A stretch of 58,450 nt of DNA from Chloroflexota bacterium (GTDB taxonomy: Bacteria > Chloroflexota > Anaerolineae > Aggregatilineales > Phototrophicaceae): NCBI GenBank assembly GCA_028875185.1, contig JAPPFH010000054.1, positions 1-58,450 on the forward strand, written 5' to 3'. Shown one piece after another: positions 42,992 through 52,469 of this stretch (its first letter is position 1; each line of letters starts with the position of its first letter). The translations under genes and the position numbers were made by a program. The notes under the pieces were generated by a model. The model made no database searches. It had not been told where the DNA came from and worked only from the letters and a program-made list of their open reading frames with translations.

Positions 42992-44135
42992 TTTTGACTC
43001 CACAAATCAATCGAATCAGTTCTGCCAGCAGTGCCGTTCGCGGGACGATGCTGCTCTTGAGGATGTATTCATCGGGTCCATGATCCAGGCCGCCGATCGG
43101 ACCTAATCCATCAAGCGCTGGCACACCGGCTTGAGCCGCGAAAGCGCTGTCCGCGGCGCCGCCCGTGCTGGCGCCATGCAGCGAGAATCCGAGGCTTTGC
43201 GCCGCCTGAACCGCCAATTCCTCTAGGCTCGCCACCTCGTCCGTGCGCGGCATCGGAGGCGAAGCGAGGCGCTGGTCGAGCCGGAAGGTTATTTCATCTG
43301 CCCCCGGTCGCGCGAATATCGCTTCGATTTCCGCAACTGCGCGATCGAGTTCACACTGTTCAAAGGCGCGGATATCAATGCTGGCTCCCGCCCGATCCGG
43401 CACCACATTGGGCAGAGTGCCGCCCAAAATTGTACCTATGTTGATCGTGACTCCAGCTTCGGGCTGCGCCAGTGTTTCAACTTCAAACAATCGGCGCATG
43501 AGACCGCTGATGGCGTTGCGTCCTCTCTCCGGTTCGACGCCGGCGTGGGCGCTTCGCCCGCGAGCGCGCACATTGATCACGACATTGCCTTTACGCGCTG
43601 TCACGATATCGCCGTTTTCACGCGCTGCTTCCAGCGTCAGCACGGCGTCGCATCCACAAATGGACTCCAGGATCAGCGGGATGGAAGTGCGTTGATCGAC
43701 CTCTTCGTCGGCCACGGAAAGAAAGCTCAGCAGCGCGAAATCATTGAAGTCGTGCCGCTGCAGCGCTTCAATGGCGTAGATGCCACTGAGTAAGCCGGCT
43801 TTCATATCGCAGGCGCCGGGTCCCATAAGCCGATCGCCGACCAGCTTCAGTCCGCGTTGCCCGGCGGTACCGCGCGGGTAGACGGTGTCGCAGTGGCCGA
43901 GAAGCAGGATCTTTCCCCGGCCGCCGCCCCGGAGTTGAGCCAGCAAGTGATCGGCAGTTTCGCGCTGTGGAAAGCGCTGAATGTTGAATCCGGCGCGCGC
44001 TAACCTGGCAGCCAGCCATTCGTTGACAAGCTCGCCGCCTTCCTTGTCGTAGGCGCCGGAATCGATGGCGACCAGCCGTCGCAAATCCGCCAGGTAGCCG
44101 TCCAGTTGCGATTCGAGGTAATCCTTTATGGTCAC
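42984..44135 (-). CDS. M20-family metallopeptidase, carboxypeptidase G2-like
   Basis: The 383 residues begin at a GTG. Metal ligands are in LLGHCDTVYPRGT, GPGACDMKAGL and VADEEVDQ. The dimerisation domain shows VRARGRSAHAGVEPERGRNAI, typical of CPDG2-type glutamate carboxypeptidases. It would cleave C-terminal glutamate or another amide-linked acid. The gene follows directly on the TAA of the interrupted M20 gene, with no spacer. Confidence 0.88.
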   Translation of the reverse strand: MTIKDYLESQLDGYLADLRRLVAIDSGAYDKEGGELVNEWLAARLARAGFNIQRFPQRETADHLLAQLRGGGRGKILLLGHCDTVYPRGTAGQRGLKLVGDRLMGPGACDMKAGLLSGIYAIEALQRHDFNDFALLSFLSVADEEVDQRTSIPLILESICGCDAVLTLEAARENGDIVTARKGNVVINVRARGRSAHAGVEPERGRNAISGLMRRLFEVETLAQPEAGVTINIGTILGGTLPNVVPDRAGASIDIRAFEQCELDRAVAEIEAIFARPGADEITFRLDQRLASPPMPRTDEVASLEELAVQAAQSLGFSLHGASTGGAADSAFAAQAGVPALDGLGPIGGLDHGPDEYILKSSIVPRTALLAELIRLICGVKNG

Positions 44136-45467
44136 TTATTGAGCGATCCCGCACCAGCGCAGAATAACGCCGGCGAATACTTTGGCTGTTTCGATCAATG
44201 AGTCCAGCTCGACATATTCGTTGTCGCCATGCAAACCTTCTCCCGCCGGTCCCAGAATGATAGGCGACATGCCAGCGCCGGCGTAAAAGGCGGCGTCGGT
44301 GACGGCGCGTTTGCCTGTCAAAACAGTTTCGATGCCCAAGGCCTGTTGGGCGCCGCGAACGGAATCGACAAGCGGATGATCCGACGGTGTGGAGAAGGGC
44401 GGGAAATCGATATTCGACAAGTGCTATTGCACAGTCGGCGGGTGCTCGCGCAGCCAGGGATCAGTCTGGGCGAACGCGGACACGAATGCCTCGAATTCCT
44501 CCCGAACCTCATCGAAAGTCTCAGTCGGCAGATACTTGAAATCAAAGTCCACAACGCAGACGTCGGGAATCATAGCCGGATTGGAAGTAACCAGCGGTTT
44601 TCCATCTTCGCCCAAGCCTACGCCACCGACGATCACGCCGGGATTGATGGTGGTGATGCCGGGCGGCATCAAGGGATGATGGCGGGAATGCGCCCATTCG
44701 CGTTCGAATTCGCGCGCGGCTTGCACAAATCTGACGCCCTTTTCAATCGCATTTACGCCATCGGCATTTTGGGCGTCGGCTTCAGCCTGCGGGTAGATTT
44801 GCGCAAAGCGCCAACCGGCGTGCGCCGCCCGGCCGCGGAGCGTGACACGCACCCAGGACAACCCGCCTTCCGCAGCGTCGATCCGGCCTGATGTCGGCTC
44901 GGCGACGATGACGCCATCCGCGCGATAACCACGCGCAATCACATCGCGCGTTCCGGCGAAGCCACCGGCTTCTTCATCGACAACGATATGCAGCTGTAAG
45001 TCGCCCTTTAGTGCGATATTGCTCGCGATTATGGCTTCTGCAGCGGCGATGAACGCGGCTATGCCGGCTTTCATGTCCACGCTCCCGCGTCCATAGAGCT
45101 TGCCGGCGGCGATATCACTGCCCCAGGGGTCGTAATCCCAGCCAGCGCGGTCGCCGATAGGCACAACATCGATATGGCCGTTGAATGCCAGGCTTCTGCC
45201 GCCGCCGCTCCCGGGCAGAAGCGCCACAAGATTCGGCCGCCGCCTTTCCTTTTCCCAGCGCGCCAATTGCAATCCAAGCTCGTTCAGCCTGGCTTCCAGG
45301 TAATCCTGGACTTCCGTTTCTTCGCTGCTTTCTGGCTCAGCCATGAAACGCGGATTGACGCTTCTGAACGCGACCAACTCCTGCGTCAGTTGAATGATGT
45401 CAGCGCGCATCGCGTCCAGACGCTGATGAAGCTGTGATTCGATAGCCAGAAGGTTCATGACGGTCAT
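44136..45467 (-). pseudogene. M20 peptidase (ArgE/DapE) with an internal amber codon
   Basis: The reading frame codes an ordinary M20 protein: GHIDVVPIGD, YGRGSVDMKAG, VVDEEAGG and RGRAAHAG are all intact. After codon 347 (PPTVQ) a TAG stands at 44426-44424. The frame then resumes without shift (HLSNIDFPPF) to the normal C-terminus at 44136, which holds the last metal-site region (GPAGEGLHGDNEYV). The family usually has Trp at the TAG position (TGG to TAG is one change). Without readthrough the product would lose the C-terminal part of its active site. Confidence 0.8.
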
Positions 45468-46234
45468 CCGCTAAGCGGCAGACTCTGACCGGCGGAGGAG
45501 CCGCCGTCAACAAGCATAACCGCGCCAGTAATGAAGTCGGCATCGTCCGATGCCAGATAGCGCGCCATCGCCGAGACATCAGCCGGCTGACCAATGCGCC
45601 CGCGCGGCGTCATGCCAACCAGCGCGTCAATGTACTCCGGCGTCAGATCCCAATCCGGCACTTCGATCAATCCGGGCGCCACCGCGTTCACCTGGATATT
45701 GTGTTCAGCGGCTTCCAGCGCCAGCACCTGTGTAAACATCGAAATCGCCGCTTTCGATGAGCAATAATGAGATGCGCCGACACGCGCCCGCAGCGCCGCG
45801 CCTGAAGACATATTGATGATCTTGCCGCCGGCCTTGGCGCCGATCATACACCGAAGCGCCGCCCGACAGACCAGAAACATGCCTTTAACATTGATATCCC
45901 AGACGCGGTCCCACTCTTCTTCACTCATGTCGATGATCGGACTATTGGGGTAGATGCCGGCGTTGTTGACCAGTATGTCAGGGATATCGAAACGGAGCGC
46001 CAGCGTCGCCAGCATCCGATCGACCGCGTCAGCCGAACGAACATCGGCAACCAGCGCCAGCGACCGACCACCGGCAGCGGCGATCTCGTCGGCTACCAGT
46101 TCGGCGCGTTCACAAGCGATATCGTTGACCCCGACGCGCGCGCCCTCCGCGGCGAAATCCAGGGCGATTTGCCGTCCAATTCCATGACCGGCGCCGGTGA
46201 CGAGCACAGTTTTGCCAGCAAAGCGCTTCGTCAT
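45464..46234 (-). CDS. SDR-family oxidoreductase
   Basis: About 256 residues from the ATG at 46234, or 261 from 46249. Rossmann fold with TGAGHGIG (cofactor), NNAGIY, and the active-site pair Y-x3-K in SHYCSSKAAI with Ser upstream. The conserved acidic and basic pattern suits NAD(H) or NADP(H) use. The C-terminus ends GAVMLVDGGSSAG, standard for classical SDRs. It overlaps the interrupted M20 gene by four bases; likely an oxidation step in the same pathway. Confidence 0.88.
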   Translation of the reverse strand: MTKRFAGKTVLVTGAGHGIGRQIALDFAAEGARVGVNDIACERAELVADEIAAAGGRSLALVADVRSADAVDRMLATLALRFDIPDILVNNAGIYPNSPIIDMSEEEWDRVWDINVKGMFLVCRAALRCMIGAKAGGKIINMSSGAALRARVGASHYCSSKAAISMFTQVLALEAAEHNIQVNAVAPGLIEVPDWDLTPEYIDALVGMTPRGRIGQPADVSAMARYLASDDADFITGAVMLVDGGSSAGQSLPLSG

Positions 46235-46236
46235 TT

Positions 46237-47112
46237 TCAGTCGATCCATTTCGCTGCCGGGATTTCGGTGGTGGCGCGCGGGAGGGTAGGCGCGATGGCG
46301 CCAATGTGGCAGTACGCCGATATCTCGCTGAGTTTAGCCCACCAGACGCGTGGGAATCCCCGAATATGGCGGATCAGCCGCTCGAGCACGATCATGCCCG
46401 AGGGACGCCCTGCCAGGAAGGGATGCATGGTCATATTGAAAAGCCCGCCGCGCGCGAACAAACCGTCAAATTCTGTGGTGAATACTTCCAAGCCCATTGA
46501 TGGCGGATTGATGCCGTTGCCCACGGGCGGCACTGAAACAAAGCCAAACTGCGGCCAGTCATCGTTGCGCCAACTTACCGGCAATTCCAGCAAGTCGCCT
46601 TCAGCGGTTTCCACCCAATAGGGAATATCGTAGCCCATCAAGCTGCTATCGAAATGAAAGTCGTAACGTTTGAGCAAGGCAGGCGAAGACGGTTTGAGTT
46701 CCCAAGCCGGCGAGCGGTAGCCAATCGGTCGGCTGCCGGTGAGACTTTCAATGACGTCGATGCCCGCTTGCAAAACCCGCTCTTCCTTTTCATCACTCAA
46801 GCTGTCGGGACGTTCGTGCATAAACCCGTGATGACCCAAATCATGCCCGCGCGCCACGATCTCTTGAGCTACATCCGGGTGCAATTCCAAGGTGCGCGCC
46901 GGTGAAAAGAAGCTCGCCTTAATCTCGTAGAGGTCGAGCAAATCGAGGATATGCGGCATGCTGACATTCGGACCGTAGCTGAATTCCGACATCAAAGCCA
47001 TTCGCTTGCTTGCCTGAGGCGGATCCAGCATGTAGGGAATGGTCTCGCCGTCGAGATCAAAGGTGAGCGCTGCCGCGCAAATGCGATCATCGGGCCATTT
47101 GAATTCGCCCAT
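46237..47112 (-). CDS. polysaccharide deacetylase family protein, PuuE-like
   Basis: The 291 residues have the NodB fold: LTFDLDGET (catalytic Asp), LGHHGFMHERPDSLS (metal His), and GYRSPAWELKP. In this branch (PuuE, and YadE-like allantoinase relatives) substrates include ureides and acyl-amide compounds as well as chitin-type sugars. Its setting among amide-cleaving enzymes favours a small-molecule amide over a polysaccharide. It follows the LLM oxidoreductase gene by about 23 bases. Confidence 0.85.
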   Translation of the reverse strand: MGEFKWPDDRICAAALTFDLDGETIPYMLDPPQASKRMALMSEFSYGPNVSMPHILDLLDLYEIKASFFSPARTLELHPDVAQEIVARGHDLGHHGFMHERPDSLSDEKEERVLQAGIDVIESLTGSRPIGYRSPAWELKPSSPALLKRYDFHFDSSLMGYDIPYWVETAEGDLLELPVSWRNDDWPQFGFVSVPPVGNGINPPSMGLEVFTTEFDGLFARGGLFNMTMHPFLAGRPSGMIVLERLIRHIRGFPRVWWAKLSEISAYCHIGAIAPTLPRATTEIPAAKWID

Positions 47113-47135
47113 TGTTACCGCTCCTTTTTTGGGTT

Positions 47136-48017
47136 CTAGCGAAAGTTTGGCATCACCTCAGCGGCGAACAGTCTAACTCGGCTTTCCAGCTCATCCTTGC
47201 TCTCATGGAATAGCCACAAGACCGCGTGTTCAAGGCCAGCGTCTTGGTAAGCGCGCAGCTCGCTGGTGATTTCGGCGGCGGAACCTCGCGGCGCGTGACC
47301 GGGCGCCTGATAGTCCTTGGACGTTTCGCCCGCTGCCAGCAGTTCGATATTGGTGCGCAGTGAGACGGTGACCGCGCGACCACCATTCGGCGCGCCCAGC
47401 GCTGCTACGCCCTCTTCGAGTTCAGCTGGCGTCAAGCCCACTGGGTGCCAGCCATCGGCCATCGTTGCCGCGCGGCGGATCGCATGCGAACTGTTGCCGC
47501 CGATCCAGATGGGCAGTTCGCTGCCTTTGGCGGGACAGGGCGAGAAAAGCGCGTCGTCGATAGTGGTGTATTCACCGCTGAAACTGCCTTCGCCACCCCA
47601 CAGGGCGCGCGCCAGTGATAATCCTTCGTCGAATCGAGCGCCGCGACTTTCGTAGTCCGCGTTGAGATAAGCGAACTCTTGCTCCAGCCAACCTACACCG
47701 GCGCCAAGAATCAGGCGTCCGCCTGAAATCGCATCAATGGAAGCGAGCTGCTTTGCCAGCAGCACCGGCTCGCGCTGCGGCGTCACGATAATGGATGTGC
47801 CCAGTTGAACCCGTCGAGTGACGGCCGCCGCAAGGCTCAATGCGATCAGGGACTCGACCAGATTGCCGTATGGATCGGGCATGCTGGCCGGCATCAGCAC
47901 ATGATCGGTCGTCCAAACCGAATCAAATCCCAATTCCTCCGCCAATATGGCGCTTTGGCGAATGGCGTCCGCGCCAGCAATAGCGCCGAAATTCGGCAGG
48001 ATCAAGCCAAACTTCAT
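47136..48017 (-). CDS. LLM-class F420-dependent oxidoreductase
   Basis: About 293 residues from the ATG at 48017, with GAGGAG upstream. The N-terminus KFGLILPNFGAIAG, FDSVWTTDHVLMP, QLGTSIIVTPQREPVLLAKQLASID, LGAGVGWLEQEF and ELPIWIGGNSSHAIRRAA are signatures of the TIGR03619 F420-type group. These luciferase-like enzymes reduce or oxidise small organic substrates with F420, or with FMN in some members. Here it may modify the imported compound. Confidence 0.87.
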   Translation of the reverse strand: MKFGLILPNFGAIAGADAIRQSAILAEELGFDSVWTTDHVLMPASMPDPYGNLVESLIALSLAAAVTRRVQLGTSIIVTPQREPVLLAKQLASIDAISGGRLILGAGVGWLEQEFAYLNADYESRGARFDEGLSLARALWGGEGSFSGEYTTIDDALFSPCPAKGSELPIWIGGNSSHAIRRAATMADGWHPVGLTPAELEEGVAALGAPNGGRAVTVSLRTNIELLAAGETSKDYQAPGHAPRGSAAEITSELRAYQDAGLEHAVLWLFHESKDELESRVRLFAAEVMPNFR

Positions 48018-48030
48018 ATTACGTCGCTCC

Positions 48031-49455
48031 TCAGTCGTAGTTATGCGCGGGCTGACGCTCGTGCCAATCGTGAGCTTCTTCATAAGCCCAGGCAATGCGG
48101 AAGAGCGTCGCCTCGTCAAAAGGTCGGCCCATCAGTTGATAACCAATCGGCAAGCCATCGCCTGTGAAGCCGCAAGGCGCGCTCAAAGCGGGCTGACCGC
48201 CGAGATTGGCGGAAAAGGTATGGTGGATGTAGGAGATCATCGGTGTTTCTCCGATATCCATATCCTTTCGCGGCTGGTGCAACTCGGTCAGCAGCGCGGT
48301 TGGCAGCGGCATTGTCGGCGAAATCAGCGCGTCGAGACCTTCGCGCTGGAAGAGATCTTTCATCGCCGATCGATAGCGCTCGCGAGCGCGCAAGCCGGTG
48401 ACATAATGCGTGCCCGGCACCAGTTCACCCAGTTGCAAATTAGCGCGCGTGGCAGGATCGTAGAGATCGCCCTTCTCTCGCAATAGTTGCCGATGATACG
48501 CGCTGGCCTCCACCATCATGACAGTAAAGAGCGTCTCCGGCGTCAACTCGAATTCGGGCAAGCTGACCTCGATGATTTCCGCTCCCATCGCCGCCAATTC
48601 GTTGATGACAGATTCGGTCGCGGCTCGCACATCGTCAATCACGCCGGGATACAAGACGTATTCGCGGTCAATGCCGATTCGCGCTCCGCGAACGCCGTCC
48701 TTGATGCCGCCTGTATAATGCGGCACGTCCCGGCGGGCGGACGCGGCGTCCTGGGGATCGTGCCCGGCGATCGCGCCCAACATCAATGCATTATCGAGCA
48801 CCGTCCGCGTCATCGGCCCGACATGATCGAGCGTCCACGACAGCGGCGTCACGCCATATGCGCTGACGCGGCCGTAGGTCGGTTTTAAGCCCACGACATT
48901 GTTGATGGACGCCGGAATGCGGATTGAACCGCCGGTATCGGTGCCGATTGCCCCAAAGGCGGAGCGCGCCGTCAGAGCGACGCCGGAACCCGTGCTGCTG
49001 CCGCCCGGATAACTGTTGAGCTCCCAGGGACTGCGCGTCGGCGGCTCGTTGACGCCATAGGCGAATTCATGGCATCGTGTCTTGCCGATCATGATGGCGC
49101 CGGCCGCGTACAGCTTTTGTACAACCGTCGAGTCAAAATCGGGCACGAAGCCTTCCATTACCTTGGACCCGGCCTCGGTCAAGATGCCTTTGGTGTAACA
49201 GATATCTTTGACGCCGATGGGGATGCCATGCAAGGGACCGTGATCGTTGCCCGATGCTAGCGCCATATCAGCGCGCCGCGCAGCCTTGAGCGCCAGTTCG
49301 TCGGGAACGGTGGCATAGGCATTGACCGTCGGCTCCGTCTGTTTGATGCGCGCAAGAGTGGCTTCGGTCAAGGCGACCGCGCTCGTTTCGCCGTTGCGCA
49401 AGGCGGACCCCGCTTCGCTGATGGACAGGTTGATGAGATCGGTTGAATTAGTCAT
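48031..49455 (-). CDS. amidase, AtzE/GatA-like
   Basis: About 474 residues from the ATG at 49455. It has the amidase signature catalytic triad: Lys in GIPIGVKDICYTKG, then SSTGSGVAL, and the nucleophile Ser in GTDTGGSIRIPAS. GLKPTYGRVSAYGV completes the core. It looks like GatA but sits with a small GatC/AtzG-type subunit and no GatB, which fits AtzE-type small-molecule amidases. It would hydrolyse an amide or ureido bond. It starts eight bases inside the end of the small-subunit gene. Confidence 0.88.
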   Translation of the reverse strand: MTNSTDLINLSISEAGSALRNGETSAVALTEATLARIKQTEPTVNAYATVPDELALKAARRADMALASGNDHGPLHGIPIGVKDICYTKGILTEAGSKVMEGFVPDFDSTVVQKLYAAGAIMIGKTRCHEFAYGVNEPPTRSPWELNSYPGGSSTGSGVALTARSAFGAIGTDTGGSIRIPASINNVVGLKPTYGRVSAYGVTPLSWTLDHVGPMTRTVLDNALMLGAIAGHDPQDAASARRDVPHYTGGIKDGVRGARIGIDREYVLYPGVIDDVRAATESVINELAAMGAEIIEVSLPEFELTPETLFTVMMVEASAYHRQLLREKGDLYDPATRANLQLGELVPGTHYVTGLRARERYRSAMKDLFQREGLDALISPTMPLPTALLTELHQPRKDMDIGETPMISYIHHTFSANLGGQPALSAPCGFTGDGLPIGYQLMGRPFDEATLFRIAWAYEEAHDWHERQPAHNYD

Positions 49456-49660
49456 ACCATTCAGCATCCACTCGCAGTATGGGCGGATAGTCATGAAGGT
49501 CGAAACGCTCCAGTACAGCGATCGACGGCAGTTGATTCGACAGCGCCGCGGCTAGCCCGGCCAGTTCTTCGGGACGCACATCCAGACCAAGCGCCTGCGC
49601 CAGCCCGGCGACTTGCTCGGCTTCAATCTTCAGGTCAGATTTGCTTCGCCCATAGCTCAT
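49448..49660 (-). CDS. small amidase subunit, AtzG/GatC-like
   Basis: About 70 residues from the ATG at 49660 (MSYGRSKSDLK), preceded by a GGGAGG site. The helical text EAEQVAGLAQALGLDVRPEE and LDR-like late region (LERFDLHDYPPILRVD) match GatC and the AtzG partner of AtzE amidases. It overlaps the start of the amidase gene, so the two proteins are probably made in equal amounts and bind each other. Confidence 0.72.
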   Translation of the reverse strand: MSYGRSKSDLKIEAEQVAGLAQALGLDVRPEELAGLAAALSNQLPSIAVLERFDLHDYPPILRVDAEWYD

Positions 49661-49692
49661 AAAGACCTCCCGTATCGGGCAGATTCTCCAAA

Positions 49693-50613
49693 TTAAGTGG
49701 CGGAATAAACACCGTATTCCCAAACTTTCTCGGCGACGCGAGCGACAGTGTCTTCCAGGTTTTCCCAGATGCCGCGATGCGCCGCCATCATCACGCAGAT
49801 AATGATCGGCGGAATGTCACGCGATTCGATGACGCCAACATCGTTGGCGATAAAGGGACCGAAGTCGCCCGTCTTATGCGCGACTTTCGTTTCGGGCAGG
49901 TATTTCGGCAGCCGCGTGCGTGATACCTGCGCGTGCAGTATTCGCCGCATTTCGGCGCAAGCTGAAGCGCTGGCGCAACTGTCGTTCCAGATCATCTCCA
50001 GCAGTTGACCCATGGCGCGAGCGCTGGAATGACTGAAGGGCCTGCCTTCTTCAAAGTGGAAGCGGTCGCGCGCGCTGATCCAGTCTTCCGGCGCCAAATC
50101 GGGATAACCGGCGCGGAACAGGTCCGCCGGGCTGCGCTCGCCAAGCGCGGGGTCAATCACGCCGGCCAGGGAGGAAAACCAGTCGAAGCAATTGCCCAAG
50201 GCTTCAATGTGGCTGAAGCCCAGTTTACGCATGGTCGCGTTTACCGCGTCTGGTCCACCTACCGCTTCGTAACAGTAATCGGTAGCGGTATTGTCGCTTT
50301 CGATGATCATCAGGGTCGCGGCGTCTCGCAAAGTGAAAACCATGCCATCGTCCATGTGCTGAAGTACGCCAGTGCCAAATCGCTTGAAGCGCGTCTCCAA
50401 CTTGTACGTCTGCGCCAGGTCGAGCTCTCCCGCGTCAACCATGCGATGCAACGTAACAAGGACCGGGATTTTGATCGTGCTCATCGTGTCCATTAAACTG
50501 TCGGCATTGAGGCAGATTTCTTCACCAGTGCCGGTGTATTTGACATAGAGCGCCCAATCGGCTCGTATGCCATCCATCAGCCGATCCAGAGCGCGTATCA
50601 ACTCTCCGCGCAT
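49693..50613 (-). CDS. serine hydrolase, class A beta-lactamase type
   Basis: The 306 residues have the penicilloyl-serine transferase motifs: STIK (Ser45, Lys48), SDN (106-108) and KTG (247-249). There is no signal peptide, so the protein should stay in the cytoplasm, unlike true beta-lactamases. The ExxLN motif of the omega loop is not evident. It lies inside the amide-degrading array, 32 bases from the small amidase subunit gene, so I infer an amide or ester hydrolase adapted to the pathway rather than resistance. Confidence 0.8.
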   Translation of the reverse strand: MRGELIRALDRLMDGIRADWALYVKYTGTGEEICLNADSLMDTMSTIKIPVLVTLHRMVDAGELDLAQTYKLETRFKRFGTGVLQHMDDGMVFTLRDAATLMIIESDNTATDYCYEAVGGPDAVNATMRKLGFSHIEALGNCFDWFSSLAGVIDPALGERSPADLFRAGYPDLAPEDWISARDRFHFEEGRPFSHSSARAMGQLLEMIWNDSCASASACAEMRRILHAQVSRTRLPKYLPETKVAHKTGDFGPFIANDVGVIESRDIPPIIICVMMAAHRGIWENLEDTVARVAEKVWEYGVYSAT

Positions 50614-50624
50614 GTTCAGCCCTC

Positions 50625-51422
50625 CTAACGGCGCACGACGCCGCCGGCCAGCCCAAGGGTGACCCCGGTGATGTAGGCGGCGTCATCTGAAGCGAGAAAG
50701 GCGACCAATGCGCCCATTTCTTCCGCTGTGCCGTGCCGGCCCAACGGCACTAAATCCCAGACGCGTTGCCGCTCCTCTTCAAATGTGATGCCGGCATGCT
50801 CCGCCCGCTGCCGCAGGCCCTCCCACTGCATCTCGGTCGCCATGTAACCCGGCGCGATTGTGTTGACACGAACATTATGCGGCGCCATTTCCAAGGCGAA
50901 GGCCAGGGTCAGCGCAATCACGCCGGCTTTCGTGCCGGAATACGCCGCGACGCGCGGATAAGGTTCCTGGCCGAAAATGGAACTCACAGTGATGATGTTG
51001 CCGCTCCCCTGCGCCCGCATGACCTGGCCCGCGTATTTGCAGGTCAGGAAGACGCCTCGGTAGTTGACATTGAGGATATGCTCAAAGTCTTCTACATTAA
51101 GGTCTACTAGGTCGACCTCGACCCCGCCCGTGCCGGCGTTGGCGACGGCCAGATCCAATCCGCCGAAGCGATCGACTGCCGCAGCCACCAGCTCCGCGGT
51201 GCGTTCCGCGCTGCTGACATCGTGCACCTCCGCGCTGATCCGCTCTGCCGGGATTCCAGTATCGCCGATGATTCTCGCTGCGGTCTCATGAACAGCCGGG
51301 CTGATGTCGGTCATCATTATGGACCAGCCGTCTTGCGCCAAGCGGCGGACGATGCCTTCGCCCAATCCACGGGCGGCGCCGGTTACGAGCGCGCTCTTTT
51401 GTTTTGTTCTGTCTTTTGGCAT
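50625..51422 (-). CDS. SDR-family oxidoreductase
   Basis: This 265-residue classical SDR has TGAARGLGEG (cofactor loop), VANAGTGG in place of NNAG, active-site Ser in TVSSIF and YSGTKAG with the catalytic Tyr and Lys. The C-terminus ends ITGVTLGLAGGVVRR. The DISPAVHET stretch after the second strand starts with Asp, favouring NAD. It lies between the serine hydrolase and livM and is likely a dehydrogenase step of the same array. Confidence 0.88.
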   Translation of the reverse strand: MPKDRTKQKSALVTGAARGLGEGIVRRLAQDGWSIMMTDISPAVHETAARIIGDTGIPAERISAEVHDVSSAERTAELVAAAVDRFGGLDLAVANAGTGGVEVDLVDLNVEDFEHILNVNYRGVFLTCKYAGQVMRAQGSGNIITVSSIFGQEPYPRVAAYSGTKAGVIALTLAFALEMAPHNVRVNTIAPGYMATEMQWEGLRQRAEHAGITFEEERQRVWDLVPLGRHGTAEEMGALVAFLASDDAAYITGVTLGLAGGVVRR

Positions 51423-51452
51423 GAACCAGATTACACTCGCGATTCATGTTGG

Positions 51453-52469
51453 CTAAACGCGATCTTCACCCTCAGCGGGCTCAGTCATGCGGGAGCGGGC
51501 GCTGTATTGTTTGATCAGCCCCCAGACGCCTTGCGGGAAAAATCGCATGGTAAGCACGATAATCACCGCCACGAACATAAAACGGACCGGACCGCGTGAC
51601 ACGCCGAAAATTTCAGACATCCATGCGCTCGAAGCCATTAGCTCGCTGACGTAGGTCATCACCACGCCGATCAACACAGGACCGTAGATCGTCGCGACGC
51701 CTCCGACCAGCACCATGCTCAAGAGTAAAATCGCCAGCGAGAAACCGAAGATATCTGGCGAGGCGACGATCAGAAAATGAGCGTAGACGCCGCCAGCCAG
51801 GCCGGGGAAGATCGAGCTTAACAGAAAAGCCAGCAGACGCTGCCGCGCCAGGGGAATGCCGCGAGCGATCGCGTATTCCTCAAAGTCGCGCAATGCGATC
51901 AGGCTCAAGCCAAAATCTGATGTCACCAGCCGTCGAAGAAATACCGTCGAGCAAAGCAGCAGCAGACCGACCAGGTAAAAGTGCGCGAACTTGCTTTCAC
52001 GGAAGCGGAAATCACCAATCTGCAGCTGCGGCACGCCGGTCAGCCCTTGCTGACCGCCCGTGATGAGCGGCTGACTGAGCAGCAGCAAGAGCACCAGTTG
52101 GCTGCAAGCGAAGGTCAGCAGCGCCACGTAAATGCCGCGCAGGCGAATGGCCGGGATGGAAACGATGACGCTGGCGATAGCCGCCGCGACCGCGCCACAC
52201 GGTATGCCGAGCCAGGGCGAGATGCCGAGCTTGACCGTCAGGATCCCGCTGGTGTAGGCGCCGATGCCGAAGAAGGCCAAATGCGCGAAGTTGAAAACGC
52301 CGGCATAGCCGAGTGTCAAATCCCAGTTTGAAGCGACGACAGCATATAACATGCCGAGGATGGCAAGATGAATCAGCAGCTTGTTATCCACAACTAAGGG
52401 TATCGCCAGAAAGACGACGATACCGACCACCGCAAGCGCTTTCTTGTTGGCGTGGATGAACGAGATCAT
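51453..52469 (-). CDS. livM: branched-chain-type ABC transporter permease LivM
   Basis: This 338-residue membrane protein has about nine helices and the LivM pattern: GYAGVFNFAHLAFFGIGAYTSG near residue 55, and IALRDFEEYAIARGIP, the coupling helix region, near residue 190. LivM pairs with LivH to form the channel of HAAT-family importers. Its start overlaps the livH stop by four bases (ATGA). Confidence 0.92.
   Translation of the reverse strand: MISFIHANKKALAVVGIVVFLAIPLVVDNKLLIHLAILGMLYAVVASNWDLTLGYAGVFNFAHLAFFGIGAYTSGILTVKLGISPWLGIPCGAVAAAIASVIVSIPAIRLRGIYVALLTFACSQLVLLLLLSQPLITGGQQGLTGVPQLQIGDFRFRESKFAHFYLVGLLLLCSTVFLRRLVTSDFGLSLIALRDFEEYAIARGIPLARQRLLAFLLSSIFPGLAGGVYAHFLIVASPDIFGFSLAILLLSMVLVGGVATIYGPVLIGVVMTYVSELMASSAWMSEIFGVSRGPVRFMFVAVIIVLTMRFFPQGVWGLIKQYSARSRMTEPAEGEDRV

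Noticed and set aside
44136-45467. Pyrrolysine or programmed readthrough at the TAG in the M20 gene
   Set aside because: No pyrrolysine system or downstream insertion signal is visible, and the family usually has Trp there. A simple nonsense mutation is the plainer reading.
48031-49660. GatCA of the tRNA-dependent amidotransferase
   Set aside because: No gatB is near, and the genes lie within a catabolic array with an importer. The AtzG/AtzE type is more likely, although GatA cannot be excluded from sequence alone.
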